Below, in pieces: positions 36,211 through 45,762 of a DNA stretch of 64,000 bases. Under the pieces are notes generated by a model. It was not told the DNA's origin and made no database searches. It saw only the letters and a program-made list of their open reading frames with translations. The translations under genes were made by a program, and so were the position numbers. The DNA is taken from positions 80,035-144,034 of the forward strand of contig NZ_BBZF01000015.1 of NCBI RefSeq assembly GCF_020884795.1, given 5' to 3'. Origin of the DNA: Micromonospora okii. Its GTDB lineage: Bacteria > Actinomycetota > Actinomycetes > Mycobacteriales > Micromonosporaceae. Within the stretch, counting starts at the first letter, position 1, and each line of letters starts with the position of its first letter.

Positions 36211-37026
36211 TCAGCCGGCGGCGAGCGGGCCGCCGCCCGGCCCCGTGCCCGCGCCGCCCGGCCCCGTCGCGGTGGCGACGCTGGCGCTGGCCGCGTCCCG
36301 GGCGATCGTGGCGGGGACCAGCCGGCCGGAGCGGTACCCGATGCCGATGCCGGAGATCAGCACGAAGATCGCCCCGAAGGTCTGCAGCGACCCGATCAGC
36401 GCGCCGCCCAGGCCGAGCAGGGGCGCGGCGATCATGAGCATGGTGCCGTCGCCGATGCTGAACGTCCCCGAGCGGGCCACCGCCCAGCCGGTGAGGAGCC
36501 AGCCGGCCGTGTAGCAGGTCGCCCCGGCCAGGACGAGGGTGCGGGCCGTGGTGCCGAAGACCGGCGCCTGCGCGGCCAGCCCGGCGAAGGGCAGCATGAG
36601 CACGGTGCCGGCGATGCCGGTCAGCAGCCCGACGGCGGCCACCCGACGGCTGCGGGTGGCCGCGAGCAGGCCGGTCAGGGCCAGCAGGGCGAGCAGCCCG
36701 AGCCAGACGGCGGCGACCCAGCCGACCAGGTGGAGCTGTCCCCCGTCGGCCGGGTACGGGCCGTTGCCCAGCCCGCCGTCGCTGGTCGCGGCGAGCACCC
36801 CGTACAGCACCGCGTACGCCGGCAGGAGCCACACCGCCGCGCGGCCGAAGCGGCGCAGCGACCAGGCCCAGGTCGCGTTGGTGGCGGGCCCGGCCGGCGT
36901 CGGCTCGGCGACGAAGGGCAGCACCATGAAGCCACCCCCGGTACGCCGGGTGCCGAGCGGCCCGGCCGGGTCGTGCGCGCCGGGCACCGGGGCCCGGGAG
37001 AAGATCCTGTCCGCCGGCTCCTTCAT
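36211..37026 (-). CDS. Hypothetical six-span membrane protein
   Basis: This 271-aa protein has a 35-residue hydrophilic start and then six hydrophobic spans (for example AAVWLLPAYAVLYGVLAA and VGWVAAVWLGLLALLALTG), and it ends in a Gly/Pro/Ala tail. The pattern is that of actinobacterial membrane proteins without known function. The ATG is preceded by GAGGTGAC. A short AT-rich stretch at 37130-37155 probably holds its promoter. No transporter or enzyme motif is recognised. Confidence 0.75.
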   Translation of the reverse strand: MKEPADRIFSRAPVPGAHDPAGPLGTRRTGGGFMVLPFVAEPTPAGPATNATWAWSLRRFGRAAVWLLPAYAVLYGVLAATSDGGLGNGPYPADGGQLHLVGWVAAVWLGLLALLALTGLLAATRSRRVAAVGLLTGIAGTVLMLPFAGLAAQAPVFGTTARTLVLAGATCYTAGWLLTGWAVARSGTFSIGDGTMLMIAAPLLGLGGALIGSLQTFGAIFVLISGIGIGYRSGRLVPATIARDAASASVATATGPGGAGTGPGGGPLAAG

Positions 37027-37162
37027 GCGTCACCTCGCTGCGCTCGTCGGCGGAGCGGGACGCGCCGCGGCGCCCCGGCTCCTGGTCACCACCCGTCCTC
37101 GGGACCGATGGTGTCAGGTGCCGGAGCGCCGCATGAGGATTATTCGTATTCTGCTCCACCGA

Positions 37163-37208
37163 GCGCGCCCACGCGGTTACGTCGGGCGCGCCCGCGCGGC
37201 TACCTCAG
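37163..37208. repeat. Degenerate 23-bp tandem duplication
   Basis: Copies at 37163-37185 and 37186-37208 match at 19 of 23 positions. The second contains the stop codon of the SPFH gene, so the duplication extends from that gene's 3' end into the spacer. Confidence 0.7.
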
Positions 37209-38311
37209 GCGCGCTCGTGCCGCTGCGCCGGGTCGCCCAGCAGGCTGGCCGGGGAGACCGGCTCCGGGGCCGGCAGCCCCTGCGGGGAGTTCCCGCCGGT
37301 GGCCTGCGCCTCCGCGACACGTACCTCGTCGTGGATCTGCTGGGCGGCGGCGGTCGCCGCCCGCGCGGCCTCGGCGGCCTCCCGCTCCACCTCGCTCGCG
37401 GTGGCGGCGGCCTCCGGTGCCGGCGCGTCGCCAGCCATCTGGCTCAGCCCGCCCAGCGCGCCGCCCATCCCCTCCAGGGCCTTGGTCAGCTCCGCCGGGA
37501 CGATCCAGACCTTGTTGGCCGTGCCGTTGGCGATCTGCGGCAGCGCCTGGAGGTACTGGTAGGCGAGCACCTTCTGGCTCGGGTTGGCCTGGTGGATCGC
37601 GTCGAAGACCGTGCGGATGGCCTTCGCCTGACCCTCGGCCTGGAGGATCCGGGCCTGCCGGTCACCGTCGGCCCGCAGCACCGCGGCCTGCTTCTCGCCC
37701 TCCGCGGTGAGGATCTGCGACTGCTTGTGGCCCTCGGCGTTCAGGATGGCCGCGCGGCGGTCCCGCTCGGCGCGCATCTGCTTCTCCATCGAGTCGCGGA
37801 TGCTGGGCGGCGGCTCGATCGCCTTGATCTCCACCCGGGTGACCTTGATGCCCCACCGGCCGGTGGTCTCGTCCAGCACGCCCGAGAGGTGCCGGTTGAT
37901 CTCCTCGCGGCTGGTCAGCGCCCGCTCCAGGTCCAGCGAGCCGATCACGTTACGCAGGGTGGTGACGGTGAGCTGCTCGATGGCCTGGAGGAAGTTCGAG
38001 ATCTCGTACGTGGCCCGGGCCGAGTCGATGACCTTGAAGTAGAGCACCGTGTCGATCGACACCACCAGGTTGTCGGAGGTGATCACCGGCTGCGGCGGGA
38101 AGCTGACGACCTGCTCCCGCATGTCGACCTTGGTGCGGACCGCGTCGACGAAGGGGACCAGCAGGTTCAGGCCCGGGTTCAACGTGCGCTTGTACCTACC
38201 GAGCCGTTCCACCACGTCCTGGCGCTGCTGCGGCACGATCCGCACCGCCTTGATCAGGGTCACCACGACGATCAACGCCATGGCGGCCAACAGCACCGTC
38301 ACGAACTCCAT
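37205..38311 (-). CDS. SPFH/band 7 membrane protein (stomatin/QmcA-like)
   Basis: This 368-aa protein has an N-terminal membrane anchor (residues 3-22), an SPFH domain (about 25-190; VPQQRQDVVERLGRYKRTL, NPGLNLLVPF) and a charged coiled-coil with repeated AEGxKQ/ADGDRQA segments (about 190-250). The C-terminal part is Ala/Glu-rich. Such proteins form ring-like scaffolds in membrane microdomains. The NfeD gene lies 4 bp upstream, the classic partner, so one operon is certain. The ATG has GGGAGGGTG 6 nt upstream. Confidence 0.92.
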   Translation of the reverse strand: MEFVTVLLAAMALIVVVTLIKAVRIVPQQRQDVVERLGRYKRTLNPGLNLLVPFVDAVRTKVDMREQVVSFPPQPVITSDNLVVSIDTVLYFKVIDSARATYEISNFLQAIEQLTVTTLRNVIGSLDLERALTSREEINRHLSGVLDETTGRWGIKVTRVEIKAIEPPPSIRDSMEKQMRAERDRRAAILNAEGHKQSQILTAEGEKQAAVLRADGDRQARILQAEGQAKAIRTVFDAIHQANPSQKVLAYQYLQALPQIANGTANKVWIVPAELTKALEGMGGALGGLSQMAGDAPAPEAAATASEVEREAAEAARAATAAAQQIHDEVRVAEAQATGGNSPQGLPAPEPVSPASLLGDPAQRHERA

Positions 38312-38315
38312 GTCT

Positions 38316-38789
38316 TCACCCTCCCGTTCCAGGCAGCTCGCCCGGGGTGGAAATGTCGTCATCCCACACCAGGGCGGTCGCGCCCTGGACCTTGATTACC
38401 CGCACCCGCCGGCCGGCGGGGAAGCTCTGCGTCGCGTCGTACGACCGGGCGCTCCACAGCTCGCCGTCGATCTTGACGAGGCCGTGGTCGGTGTCGACCG
38501 GCTCCAGCACCAGGGCCGTGGCCCCCTCGATCGCCTCCACCCCGAACGGCCGCCCCGGGTCGTCGGACGACGAGCGGGCGTGCCGCCGGATCGCCGGCCG
38601 GGCGACGGCCACGGTCAGCGCGGAGACCACCGTGAAGACCACCGCCTGAACGGCCGTCCCCGCGCCCAGCGCGGCGGCCCCCGCGGCGGCGAACGCGCCC
38701 ACCGCGAACATGATCAGGAACAGCGTCGTCGTGAAGATCTCGGCGACCGCCAGCAGCACACCCAGTACGACCCAGAACACCGCGTCCAC
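38316..38789 (-). CDS. NfeD-family membrane protein
   Basis: This 157-aa protein has two or three N-terminal membrane spans (about residues 4-65) and a C-terminal OB-fold domain (about 85-150; ALVLEPVDTDHGLVKIDGEL). It is the short NfeD1b type, without a protease domain, that partners SPFH proteins. Two GTG starts are possible, at 38789 and 38780; the second has better spacing from GGGAGG, the first overlaps that site. It is the first gene of the two-gene operon with the SPFH protein and is divergent from a serine hydrolase. Confidence 0.9.
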   Translation of the reverse strand: MDAVFWVVLGVLLAVAEIFTTTLFLIMFAVGAFAAAGAAALGAGTAVQAVVFTVVSALTVAVARPAIRRHARSSSDDPGRPFGVEAIEGATALVLEPVDTDHGLVKIDGELWSARSYDATQSFPAGRRVRVIKVQGATALVWDDDISTPGELPGTGG

Positions 38790-38878
38790 CTCCCAAGAGT
38801 GACACGCTTATGCACGTGCGGCCCGTGGGCAAGATCAGTAGGGTCGGCGGCAGCCGTCCTGCGAGGGAGTGAGAAGCC

Positions 38879-40195
38879 GTGTCGCTGCCGCCCGAGACCG
38901 TCCGACAGATCGACGCCCGGGTCGCCCGGGCACAGGCCGAGGGGCGCGCCCCCTCGCTCGTGCTCGGCGTGGTGCGCGACGGCGGGCTGGCCCACCTCGC
39001 CGCCGCCGGGGACCATCCCCGCCCCGACGCCGACCGGCAGTACCGGCTCGGCTCCATCACCAAGACCATGACCGCGGTGCTGGTCATGCAGCAGCGAGAC
39101 GCCGGCGCGCTCGCCCTGGACGACCCCCTCGACCGGCACCTGCCCGGCACCGGCGTGGGCCGCCTCACCCTGCGCCAGCTCCTCGGCCACGCCGGCGGTC
39201 TGCAACGCGAGCCCGACGGGCCGTGGTGGGAGCGGGCCGAGGTCGGCGACCTGGCGTCCGTGCTGGCCGGCGTGGGCGAGGCCAAGATCGCCTACCCGCC
39301 GCACCGGGTCTACCACTACTCCAACCTCGCCTACGGGCTGCTCGGCGGGGTGCTGGAGGCGGTCACCGGCACGCCCTGGCTCGACCTGCTCCGGCGGCGG
39401 CTCCTGGAGCCGCTGGGCCTTCAGCGCACCACCTACCAGGCCACCGAGCCGTTCGCCCTGGGGTACGTCGTGCACCCGTGGCACGACACGCTGCGGGAGG
39501 AGCCGCGCACCGACACCGGGGCGCTGGCCCCCGCCGGTCAGCTCTGGTCCACCGTCACCGACCTCGCCCGCTGGGCGGCGTTCCTGGCCGAGCCGGACCC
39601 GGCCGTCCTCGCCCCGGAGACGCTCACCGAGATGTGCGCCACCGTGACGATGAGCGACCCCGAGTCGTGGACCGCCGGGCACGGCGTCGGGCTGGAGCTG
39701 TACCGCTCCGGGGACCGGGTGTACGTCGGCCACGGCGGCTCGATGCCCGGGTACGTCGCCACGCTCGCCGTGCACCGCCGCACCCGCACCGCCGTCGTCG
39801 GCTTCGCCAACTCGTACGGGCTGCGGGTCGGCCACCTCGGCGGCCTGGGCCGGGAGGTGCTCGACACCGTGCTGGACGCGCTGCCCGAGCCCGCCGCGCC
39901 GTGGCGCCCGGCCGACGCCCCGCCCCCGGCCGAGCTGACCGAGCTGACCGGCCGGTGGTGGTGGATGGGCATCGAGTTCGAGTTCCGCGCCGACGCGGCC
40001 ACCGGGGAGTTGCGGGGCGGCCGGGTGGGCAACCCGGACCTGCGCTTCACCCCGGAGGGGCCGGACCGCTGGCGGGGGCGCTCCGGCTCCCAGGACGGCG
40101 AGATCATCACGGTGCTGCGCGACGACGCGGGCCGCCCGACCGCCCTCGACATGGCGACCTTCGTGCTGACCCGCACGCCGGACGAGGAGCCCTGA
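38879..40195 (+). CDS. Cytoplasmic serine hydrolase (class C beta-lactamase-like)
   Basis: This 438-aa protein has the catalytic S-x-x-K (SITK, about residue 60), YSN (HYSNLAYG, about 145) and HGGSM (about 285) of the beta-lactamase/esterase group. A C-terminal lipocalin-like domain follows (about 350-430, LTGRWWWMGIEFEF). No signal peptide is present, so it probably acts inside the cell as an esterase or peptidase. The GTG start has GAGGGAG about 10 nt upstream. It is unlike the Tat-exported relative at 23656-24936. Substrate unknown. Confidence 0.87.
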   Translation: MSLPPETVRQIDARVARAQAEGRAPSLVLGVVRDGGLAHLAAAGDHPRPDADRQYRLGSITKTMTAVLVMQQRDAGALALDDPLDRHLPGTGVGRLTLRQLLGHAGGLQREPDGPWWERAEVGDLASVLAGVGEAKIAYPPHRVYHYSNLAYGLLGGVLEAVTGTPWLDLLRRRLLEPLGLQRTTYQATEPFALGYVVHPWHDTLREEPRTDTGALAPAGQLWSTVTDLARWAAFLAEPDPAVLAPETLTEMCATVTMSDPESWTAGHGVGLELYRSGDRVYVGHGGSMPGYVATLAVHRRTRTAVVGFANSYGLRVGHLGGLGREVLDTVLDALPEPAAPWRPADAPPPAELTELTGRWWWMGIEFEFRADAATGELRGGRVGNPDLRFTPEGPDRWRGRSGSQDGEIITVLRDDAGRPTALDMATFVLTRTPDEEP

Positions 40196-40213
40196 CCCGG
40201 CCCGACCGCCGGG

Positions 40214-41020
40214 TCAGGTGGTGACGAAGTCGATCAGGCGTTCCATCGCGTTGATCAAGGGGGTCTCGACGTCGGCGAAGGTGTCGACGCGGGACAGGAT
40301 GTGCCGCCACATGTCGGCCGGCTCGGCCACCCCGAGGGCCGCGCACACGCCCTCCTTCCAGGGGCGGCCCGGGGGCACCACGGGCCACGCCGCGATGCCC
40401 AGGGCGGCCGGCTTCACGGCCTGCCACACGTCGACGTACGGGTGCCCGGTGACCAGCACGTGCGGGGAGGTCACCCGGGCCACGATGCGGCTCTCCTTCG
40501 AGCCGGGCACCAGGTGGTCGACCAGCACCCCGAGCCGGCGGCCGGGGCCGGGGGCGAACTCGCGCACCCGCTCGTCGAGGGCGTCGATGCCGTCCAGCGG
40601 CTCCACCACCACGCCCTCGATCCGCAGGTCGTCGCCCCAGATCCGCTCCACCAGGGCGGCGTCGTGCACGCCCTCGACCCAGATCCGGCTGGCCTTGGCC
40701 ACGCGCGCCGGGACGTCGGCCACCGCGATCGAGCCGGACGCCGTACGCCGCCGGGCAGCCGGCACCGGCGCGCGGGCGGGCCGGCGCAGCGTCACCGGCT
40801 CGCCGTCGAGCAGGAACGCCGCCGGTAGCAGCGGGAAGTTGCGCCGCCGGCCGTGCCGGTCCTCCAGGACGACCGCGCCGGCCTCGAAGCCGACCACGGC
40901 CCCGCAGAACCCGGAGTCGGGGTCCTCGACCACGAGGTCGGGCTCGGCGTCCACCTCGGGCACGACCTTCCGCCGCCGCCAGTTTCCCGCCAACACGTCC
41001 TCGCCGTACCGCCCCGCCAT
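40214..41020 (-). CDS. DUF3097 family protein
   Basis: This 268-aa cytoplasmic protein is recognised as DUF3097 by RYGEDVLAGNWRRRKVVPEV at the start, the WVEGVHDAALVERIWGDDLR block and HPYVDVWQAVKP. The central part resembles a Toprim-like fold with the acidic residues E and DD-type pairs, suggesting nucleic-acid or phosphoryl chemistry; this is unproven. The ATG follows TAGCGT by 6 nt with no ribosome site, a probable leaderless start. It is convergent with the serine hydrolase and divergent from the gene at 41284. Confidence 0.85.
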   Translation of the reverse strand: MAGRYGEDVLAGNWRRRKVVPEVDAEPDLVVEDPDSGFCGAVVGFEAGAVVLEDRHGRRRNFPLLPAAFLLDGEPVTLRRPARAPVPAARRRTASGSIAVADVPARVAKASRIWVEGVHDAALVERIWGDDLRIEGVVVEPLDGIDALDERVREFAPGPGRRLGVLVDHLVPGSKESRIVARVTSPHVLVTGHPYVDVWQAVKPAALGIAAWPVVPPGRPWKEGVCAALGVAEPADMWRHILSRVDTFADVETPLINAMERLIDFVTT

Positions 41021-41283
41021 CCCGACACGCTAACCCCGGCCACGCCGCCGCGCCCGGCACCGCGCCGTCGGCCGCGCGTGAGCCACGCCGCAGGCGCGGC
41101 GGGCCACGGGGCACACGTGTCGGCGGCCGTCGATCGGGGTCGCGCCGCGCAGGACCGGACAGGAGGGGCGTTCGGGCAGGGCACGCCCCGGATCGCCGGG
41201 AGGGGGAGGGCGGGGTCCGGTAGGGGATGCCGGGCGGGCCGCAGTCGAGACACGGGCGGCGCACACGACGTACCCTCTCTTGC

Positions 41284-42078
41284 ATGTCCCTCCCCGCAAC
41301 GGGTGCGGTCACGCTTACGCCGCGCCGGTCGAGCCGGTTCGTGGCCTGGGTGCGCGCGTGGCGCGCCGGGCTCGTTCCGTACGACGACATCGCCGAGGAG
41401 ATCGCCGGCGACGAGGAGCACCTCGTCGCCGACGCCCCCGGCACCTGGACCGACGTCCCGCTGCGGGACGCGCTGCCCGCCCTGGCGAAACTCTCCCCCG
41501 ACGTGATCCGGCTGGTGCTGCCCGCGCCCGGCGACCCCCGGGGGCTGCCCGGGCCGGGCGACTTCACCGGCGCGGCGCTGCTCGCCGGCGAGGCGGTCGT
41601 CGCCGGCGGCCTCGGGCTGATCCCCGAGGTGCGCACCCACACCTCCGGGTCGGGCATGACCTGGGAGACGGTGCTGTGGCGGGTCTACCCGCTGCCGGCC
41701 GACGCGCCGGCCGCGTCGCTGGCCGCGCCGGGGGCCGCCGAGGCGGAGGCCGAGCTGGCCGCCGCGCTCGCCGAGACCACCGCCGCGCTGACCCGGCTCG
41801 ACGTGGCCCAGTGGCGGCCGGAGCTGGCCGGCGCGCTGGCCGCGCTGCGCCGCCCCGACGGCACCACCGACCTGCCGCCCGGCTTCGACCCCCGGGCGCG
41901 GCGGCTGTACGCCCGCGCGGCCGTGCTCGACCGGGTGCTGGCGCTGGCCGGGCACAGCGCGCCGGGCGGGGCGGTCAACAACTACGAGGCCCAGCAGCGC
42001 GACGCGGCGCTGCGCCCGCTCACCACCGCCTGCCGGCAGGCGCTCGTCGCCGCCTGCAACGCCCCGCTGCGCCCCTGA
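41284..42078 (+). CDS. Conserved hypothetical protein
   Basis: This is a 264-aa soluble protein rich in Ala and Leu with a long helical C-terminal half. The N-terminal part (RFVAWVRAWRAGLVPYDDIA, GTWTDVPLRDALPALAKLSP) reads like a typical actinobacterial cytoplasmic protein, but I know no function. TACCCT (41271-41276) stands 7 nt before the ATG and there is no Shine-Dalgarno, so translation is probably leaderless. The stop is 10 bp from the convergent HAD phosphatase stop. Confidence 0.75.
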   Translation: MSLPATGAVTLTPRRSSRFVAWVRAWRAGLVPYDDIAEEIAGDEEHLVADAPGTWTDVPLRDALPALAKLSPDVIRLVLPAPGDPRGLPGPGDFTGAALLAGEAVVAGGLGLIPEVRTHTSGSGMTWETVLWRVYPLPADAPAASLAAPGAAEAEAELAAALAETTAALTRLDVAQWRPELAGALAALRRPDGTTDLPPGFDPRARRLYARAAVLDRVLALAGHSAPGGAVNNYEAQQRDAALRPLTTACRQALVAACNAPLRP

Positions 42079-42088
42079 CCCGGAGGGG

Positions 42089-42877
42089 TCAGATCTCGTC
42101 CATCAGGTCGGCGACCGACTCGACGATCCGCGACGGGCGGTACGGGTACCGCTCGGCCTCCGCCCGCGTGCTGATGCCGGTCAGCACCAGGATGGTCTCC
42201 AGCCCGGCCTCCAGGCCGCAGAGGACGTCGGTGTCCATCCGGTCGCCGATCATCGCGGTCGTCTCGGAGTGCGCGTCGATGGTGTTCAGCGCCGAGCGCA
42301 TCATCATCGGGTTGGGCTTGCCGACGAAGTACGGCTCCACCCCGGTCGCCTTCGAGATCATCGCCGCGACCGAGCCGGCCGCCGGCAGCGCGCCCTCGAC
42401 CGAGGGGCCCGTGACGTCGGGGTTGGTGCAGATGAAACGCGCCCCCTCGTTGATCAACCGGACGGCCTTGGTGATCGCCTCGAAGCTGTACGTCCGGGTC
42501 TCCCCGAGCACCACGTAGTCGGGCGCGAAGTCGGACAGGACGTAGCCGGCCGCGTGCAGCGCCGTGGTCAGCCCCGCCTCCCCGATCGCGTACGCCGTGC
42601 CGCCCGGCCGCTGGTCGGCCAGGAACTGGGCGGTGGCCAGCGCCGCCGTCCAGATCGCGTGCTCGGGCACCTCGAAGCCCATCCGGGTCAGCCGGGCCTG
42701 GAGGTCGCGGGGGGTGTAGATGGAGTTGTTCGTCAGCACCAGGAAGGGCTTGCCGGAGGAGCGCAGCTTGTTGATGAACTCCGGCGCGCCGGGAACCGGC
42801 TGGCCCTCGTGCACCAGCACGCCGTCCATGTCTGTCAGCCAGCTCTGCACCGGCTTACGCTCGTACATGCGAAACAT
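42089..42877 (-). CDS. HAD-IIA family sugar phosphatase (NagD-like)
   Basis: This 262-aa phosphatase of the haloacid dehalogenase superfamily, subclass IIA, has motif I LTDMDGVL (about residues 14-21), motif II LTNNS, the catalytic Lys in VGKPNPMMMRSA and motif IV IGDRMDTD. The large C2 cap lies between motifs II and III. NagD-like enzymes hydrolyse nucleotide or sugar phosphates. Two ATGs (42877, 42868) are possible and neither has a strong ribosome site. It is 21 bp downstream of hemH in the same orientation and probably cotranscribed. Confidence 0.9.
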   Translation of the reverse strand: MFRMYERKPVQSWLTDMDGVLVHEGQPVPGAPEFINKLRSSGKPFLVLTNNSIYTPRDLQARLTRMGFEVPEHAIWTAALATAQFLADQRPGGTAYAIGEAGLTTALHAAGYVLSDFAPDYVVLGETRTYSFEAITKAVRLINEGARFICTNPDVTGPSVEGALPAAGSVAAMISKATGVEPYFVGKPNPMMMRSALNTIDAHSETTAMIGDRMDTDVLCGLEAGLETILVLTGISTRAEAERYPYRPSRIVESVADLMDEI

Positions 42878-42898
42878 CCCAGGGGTGTCGGGGGCGGG

Positions 42899-43930
42899 TC
42901 AGGGTCGGCGGGTGGGCACGCAGCACACCGTCGGGCAGGTGTCCCACAGCGGCAGCTCGCCGAGGCGGCGGCGCAGCCGCTCCCCGCCCGGCTCGGTGCG
43001 CTCGGCGACCAGCTCACGCACCATGGTCACGAAGCGCGCGTCGGTGCCGGGGGTGCCCGCCCGGACGAAGTCCAGCCCGAGCCGCCTGGCCGTCTCCAGC
43101 GCCTCGGTGTCGAGGTCCCACACCACCTCGAGGTGGTCGGAGACGAACCCGATCGGGCTGACCACCACGCCGGTGGTGCCGCCGGCCTCCGCGAGCGCGG
43201 CGAGGTGGTCGTTGACGTCCGGCTCCAGCCACGGCACGTGCGGGGGGCCGGAGCGGCTCTGCCACACCAGGTCGTACGGCAGGTCGGGGGCGGCGGCAGC
43301 GTGCACCAGCCGGGCCACCTCGGCGAGCTGGGCGGTGTACCGGCCGCCGTGCGGGCCGGCGTTCGCGGCCATCGAGGTGGGCACGGAGTGGGCGGTGAAG
43401 ACCAGCCGGGTGCTGTCCCGCTTCGCGGGGTCGAGGCGGGCGAGGGCGGCCCGCACCGCGTCGACGTGCGGCTCGACGAAACCGGGATGGTCCCAGAACT
43501 GGCGGAGCTTGTCGATCAGCGGGGCGTCCGGGCCGACGGCGGCGCGGGCGGCGGCGATGTCCTCCTGGTACTGCCGGCAGGAGGAGTAGCCCCCGTACGC
43601 GCTGGTGACGAACGCCAGGGCGTTGGTGACCCCGTCGTCGCGCATCTGCGCCACGGTGTCGGCGAGCATCGGGTGCCAGTTCCGGTTGCCCCAGTAGACG
43701 GGCAGGTCGACGCCGTGGGCGGCGAAGTCCGCCCGGATGGCGGCGAGCAGGTCGCGGCACTGCTGGTTGATCGGGGAGACCCCGCCGAAGTGCTGGTAGT
43801 GCTCGACGACCTCCGCCAGCCGCTCCGGGGGCACGCCCCGCCCCCGGGTCACGTTCTGGAGGAAGGGCAGCACGTCCTCGGGCCGCTCAGGGCCGCCGAA
43901 GGAGACCAGCACCAACGCGTCGTACGCCAT
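42899..43930 (-). CDS. hemH: Coproporphyrin/protoporphyrin ferrochelatase
   Basis: This 343-aa enzyme inserts ferrous iron into the porphyrin. SFGGPERPEDVLPFL, WGNRNWHP, the SxYGGYSSCRQY region and HSVP are conserved. The C-terminus ends CPTVCCVPT, supplying Cys for the [2Fe-2S] cluster common in actinobacterial ferrochelatases. In actinobacteria the substrate is usually coproporphyrin III (CpfC). The ATG has GGGAGAA 8 nt upstream. It follows fabI in the conserved fabG-inhA-hemH order, with a hairpin between. Confidence 0.93.
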   Translation of the reverse strand: MAYDALVLVSFGGPERPEDVLPFLQNVTRGRGVPPERLAEVVEHYQHFGGVSPINQQCRDLLAAIRADFAAHGVDLPVYWGNRNWHPMLADTVAQMRDDGVTNALAFVTSAYGGYSSCRQYQEDIAAARAAVGPDAPLIDKLRQFWDHPGFVEPHVDAVRAALARLDPAKRDSTRLVFTAHSVPTSMAANAGPHGGRYTAQLAEVARLVHAAAAPDLPYDLVWQSRSGPPHVPWLEPDVNDHLAALAEAGGTTGVVVSPIGFVSDHLEVVWDLDTEALETARRLGLDFVRAGTPGTDARFVTMVRELVAERTEPGGERLRRRLGELPLWDTCPTVCCVPTRRP

Positions 43931-43989
43931 GGGTCCATTCTCCCCCGCCGCCCGTGACGGGCGGGCGGCCCCCCGGTGTCGCGGTTGTC

Positions 43990-44036
43990 AGGAGGGGCCC
44001 CCTGCTATACCGGAAGCGTTAACGGGGGCCCTTCCT
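43990..44036. terminator. Hairpin / spacer repeat between fabI and hemH
   Basis: Arms AGGAGGGGCCCCC (43990-44002) and GGGGGCCCTTCCT (44024-44036) pair with one mismatch. The right side includes GTTAAC next to the arm. It resembles the repeats at 45632-45680 and 2446-2464, so it is probably a dispersed spacer repeat that may also stop or attenuate readthrough from fabI into hemH. Confidence 0.6.
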
Positions 44037-44042
44037 TGCACC

Positions 44043-44810
44043 TCAGGCGCCGAGGGCGTGGTAGCCGCCGTCGACGTGGACGATCTCGCCGGTGGTCGCC
44101 GGGAACCAGTCGGACAGCAGCGCCAGGCAGGCGCGGGCGGCCGGCTCGGCGTCGGTGAGGCTCCAGCCCAGCGGGGCCCGCTCCGTCCACGCCTGCTCGA
44201 ACTGCTCGAAGCCCGGGATCGACTTCGCCGCGATGGTGCGCAGCGGGCCGGCGGCGACGAGGTTGCTGCGGATGCCCCGCCCGCCCAGGTGCTGGGCGAG
44301 GTAGCGGGAGGCCGACTCCAGGCCCGCCTTGGCCACGCCCATCCAGTCGTAGACCGGCCACGCCTTGGTGGCGTCGAAGGTGAGCCCGACCACCGCGCCG
44401 CCCGGCTGCATCAGCGGCAGCGCCGCCATGGCCAGGGACTTGTAGGAGTACGTCGAGACGTGCAGCGCGGTCGCCACGTCCTCCCACGGGGCGTCGAGGA
44501 ACCCGCCGCCGAGGCAGCTCGCCGGGGCGAAGCCGATCGAGTGCACCACCCCGTCGAGGCCGTCGACGTGCTCGCGGACCCTGTCCGCCAGGCCCGCGAG
44601 GTGCTCGGGGCTGGTCACGTCCAGCTCGATGACCGGGGCCGGCTCGGGCAACCGCTTGGCGATCCGCTCGACGAGGGAGAGCCGGCCGTAGCCGGTGAGC
44701 ACGACCTGCGCGCCGTTCTCCTGGGCGAGCTTCGCCACCGAGAAGGCGATCGAGGCGTCGGTGATGACACCGGTCACGAGCAGCCGCTTACCGGCGAGCA
44801 GTCCGGACAT
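44043..44810 (-). CDS. fabI: Enoyl-[acyl-carrier-protein] reductase, InhA/FabI type
   Basis: This 255-aa NADH-dependent short-chain reductase performs the last step of each fatty acid elongation cycle. The cofactor loop GVITDASIAF (about residues 14-23) is the FabI/InhA variant; HSIGFAP and the catalytic YDWMGVAKAG (Tyr and Lys) are present. The ATG has GGAGGAA 8 nt upstream. It is 29 bp downstream of fabG and upstream of hemH, the gene order found in mycobacteria and other actinobacteria. A homologue of this enzyme is the isoniazid target InhA in mycobacteria. Confidence 0.94.
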   Translation of the reverse strand: MSGLLAGKRLLVTGVITDASIAFSVAKLAQENGAQVVLTGYGRLSLVERIAKRLPEPAPVIELDVTSPEHLAGLADRVREHVDGLDGVVHSIGFAPASCLGGGFLDAPWEDVATALHVSTYSYKSLAMAALPLMQPGGAVVGLTFDATKAWPVYDWMGVAKAGLESASRYLAQHLGGRGIRSNLVAAGPLRTIAAKSIPGFEQFEQAWTERAPLGWSLTDAEPAARACLALLSDWFPATTGEIVHVDGGYHALGA

Positions 44811-44839
44811 CCGGGGGTTCCTCCGTACGTAGATAAGGG

Positions 44840-45589
<750 letters not shown>

Positions 45590-45603
45590 TTACCGGCAGG
45601 TAA
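45590..45603. promoter_or_regulatory. Palindrome upstream of fabG
   Basis: TTACCGGCAGGTAA is a palindrome with 5-bp arms around a 4-nt centre. It lies about 45 bp upstream of the fabG start and next to a TAGGCT -10-like hexamer. GTTAC/GTAAC sequences extend the symmetry. It could bind a fatty-acid regulator of the FasR/MabR kind, which is known for such operons; this is inferred. Confidence 0.4.
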
Positions 45604-45631
45604 GCAGTAACGCGCCCCGCGCCCGCGACGC

Positions 45632-45680
45632 AAGGAGGGGCACCTTGTTAACGCATTCGGTTGTGGAGGGGCCCCTTCCC
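45632..45680. repeat. Degenerate GTTAAC / GGGGCCCCTTCC spacer repeat
   Basis: This is an imperfect palindrome around ATTC: the left half has AGGGGCACCTTGTTAAC and the right half AGGGGCCCCTTCC. It is related to the hairpin at 43990-44036. Together with 45763-45840 it fills most of the fabG upstream spacer, in which no larger gene is seen. Confidence 0.6.
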
Positions 45681-45762
45681 GACCCCATCGGCCGCCCTGC
45701 CGACTACGAGGCGTGCGGCGGTCGGGTGTACGATGATCCGCGTTCCGGGCCAGGCCGACCGC

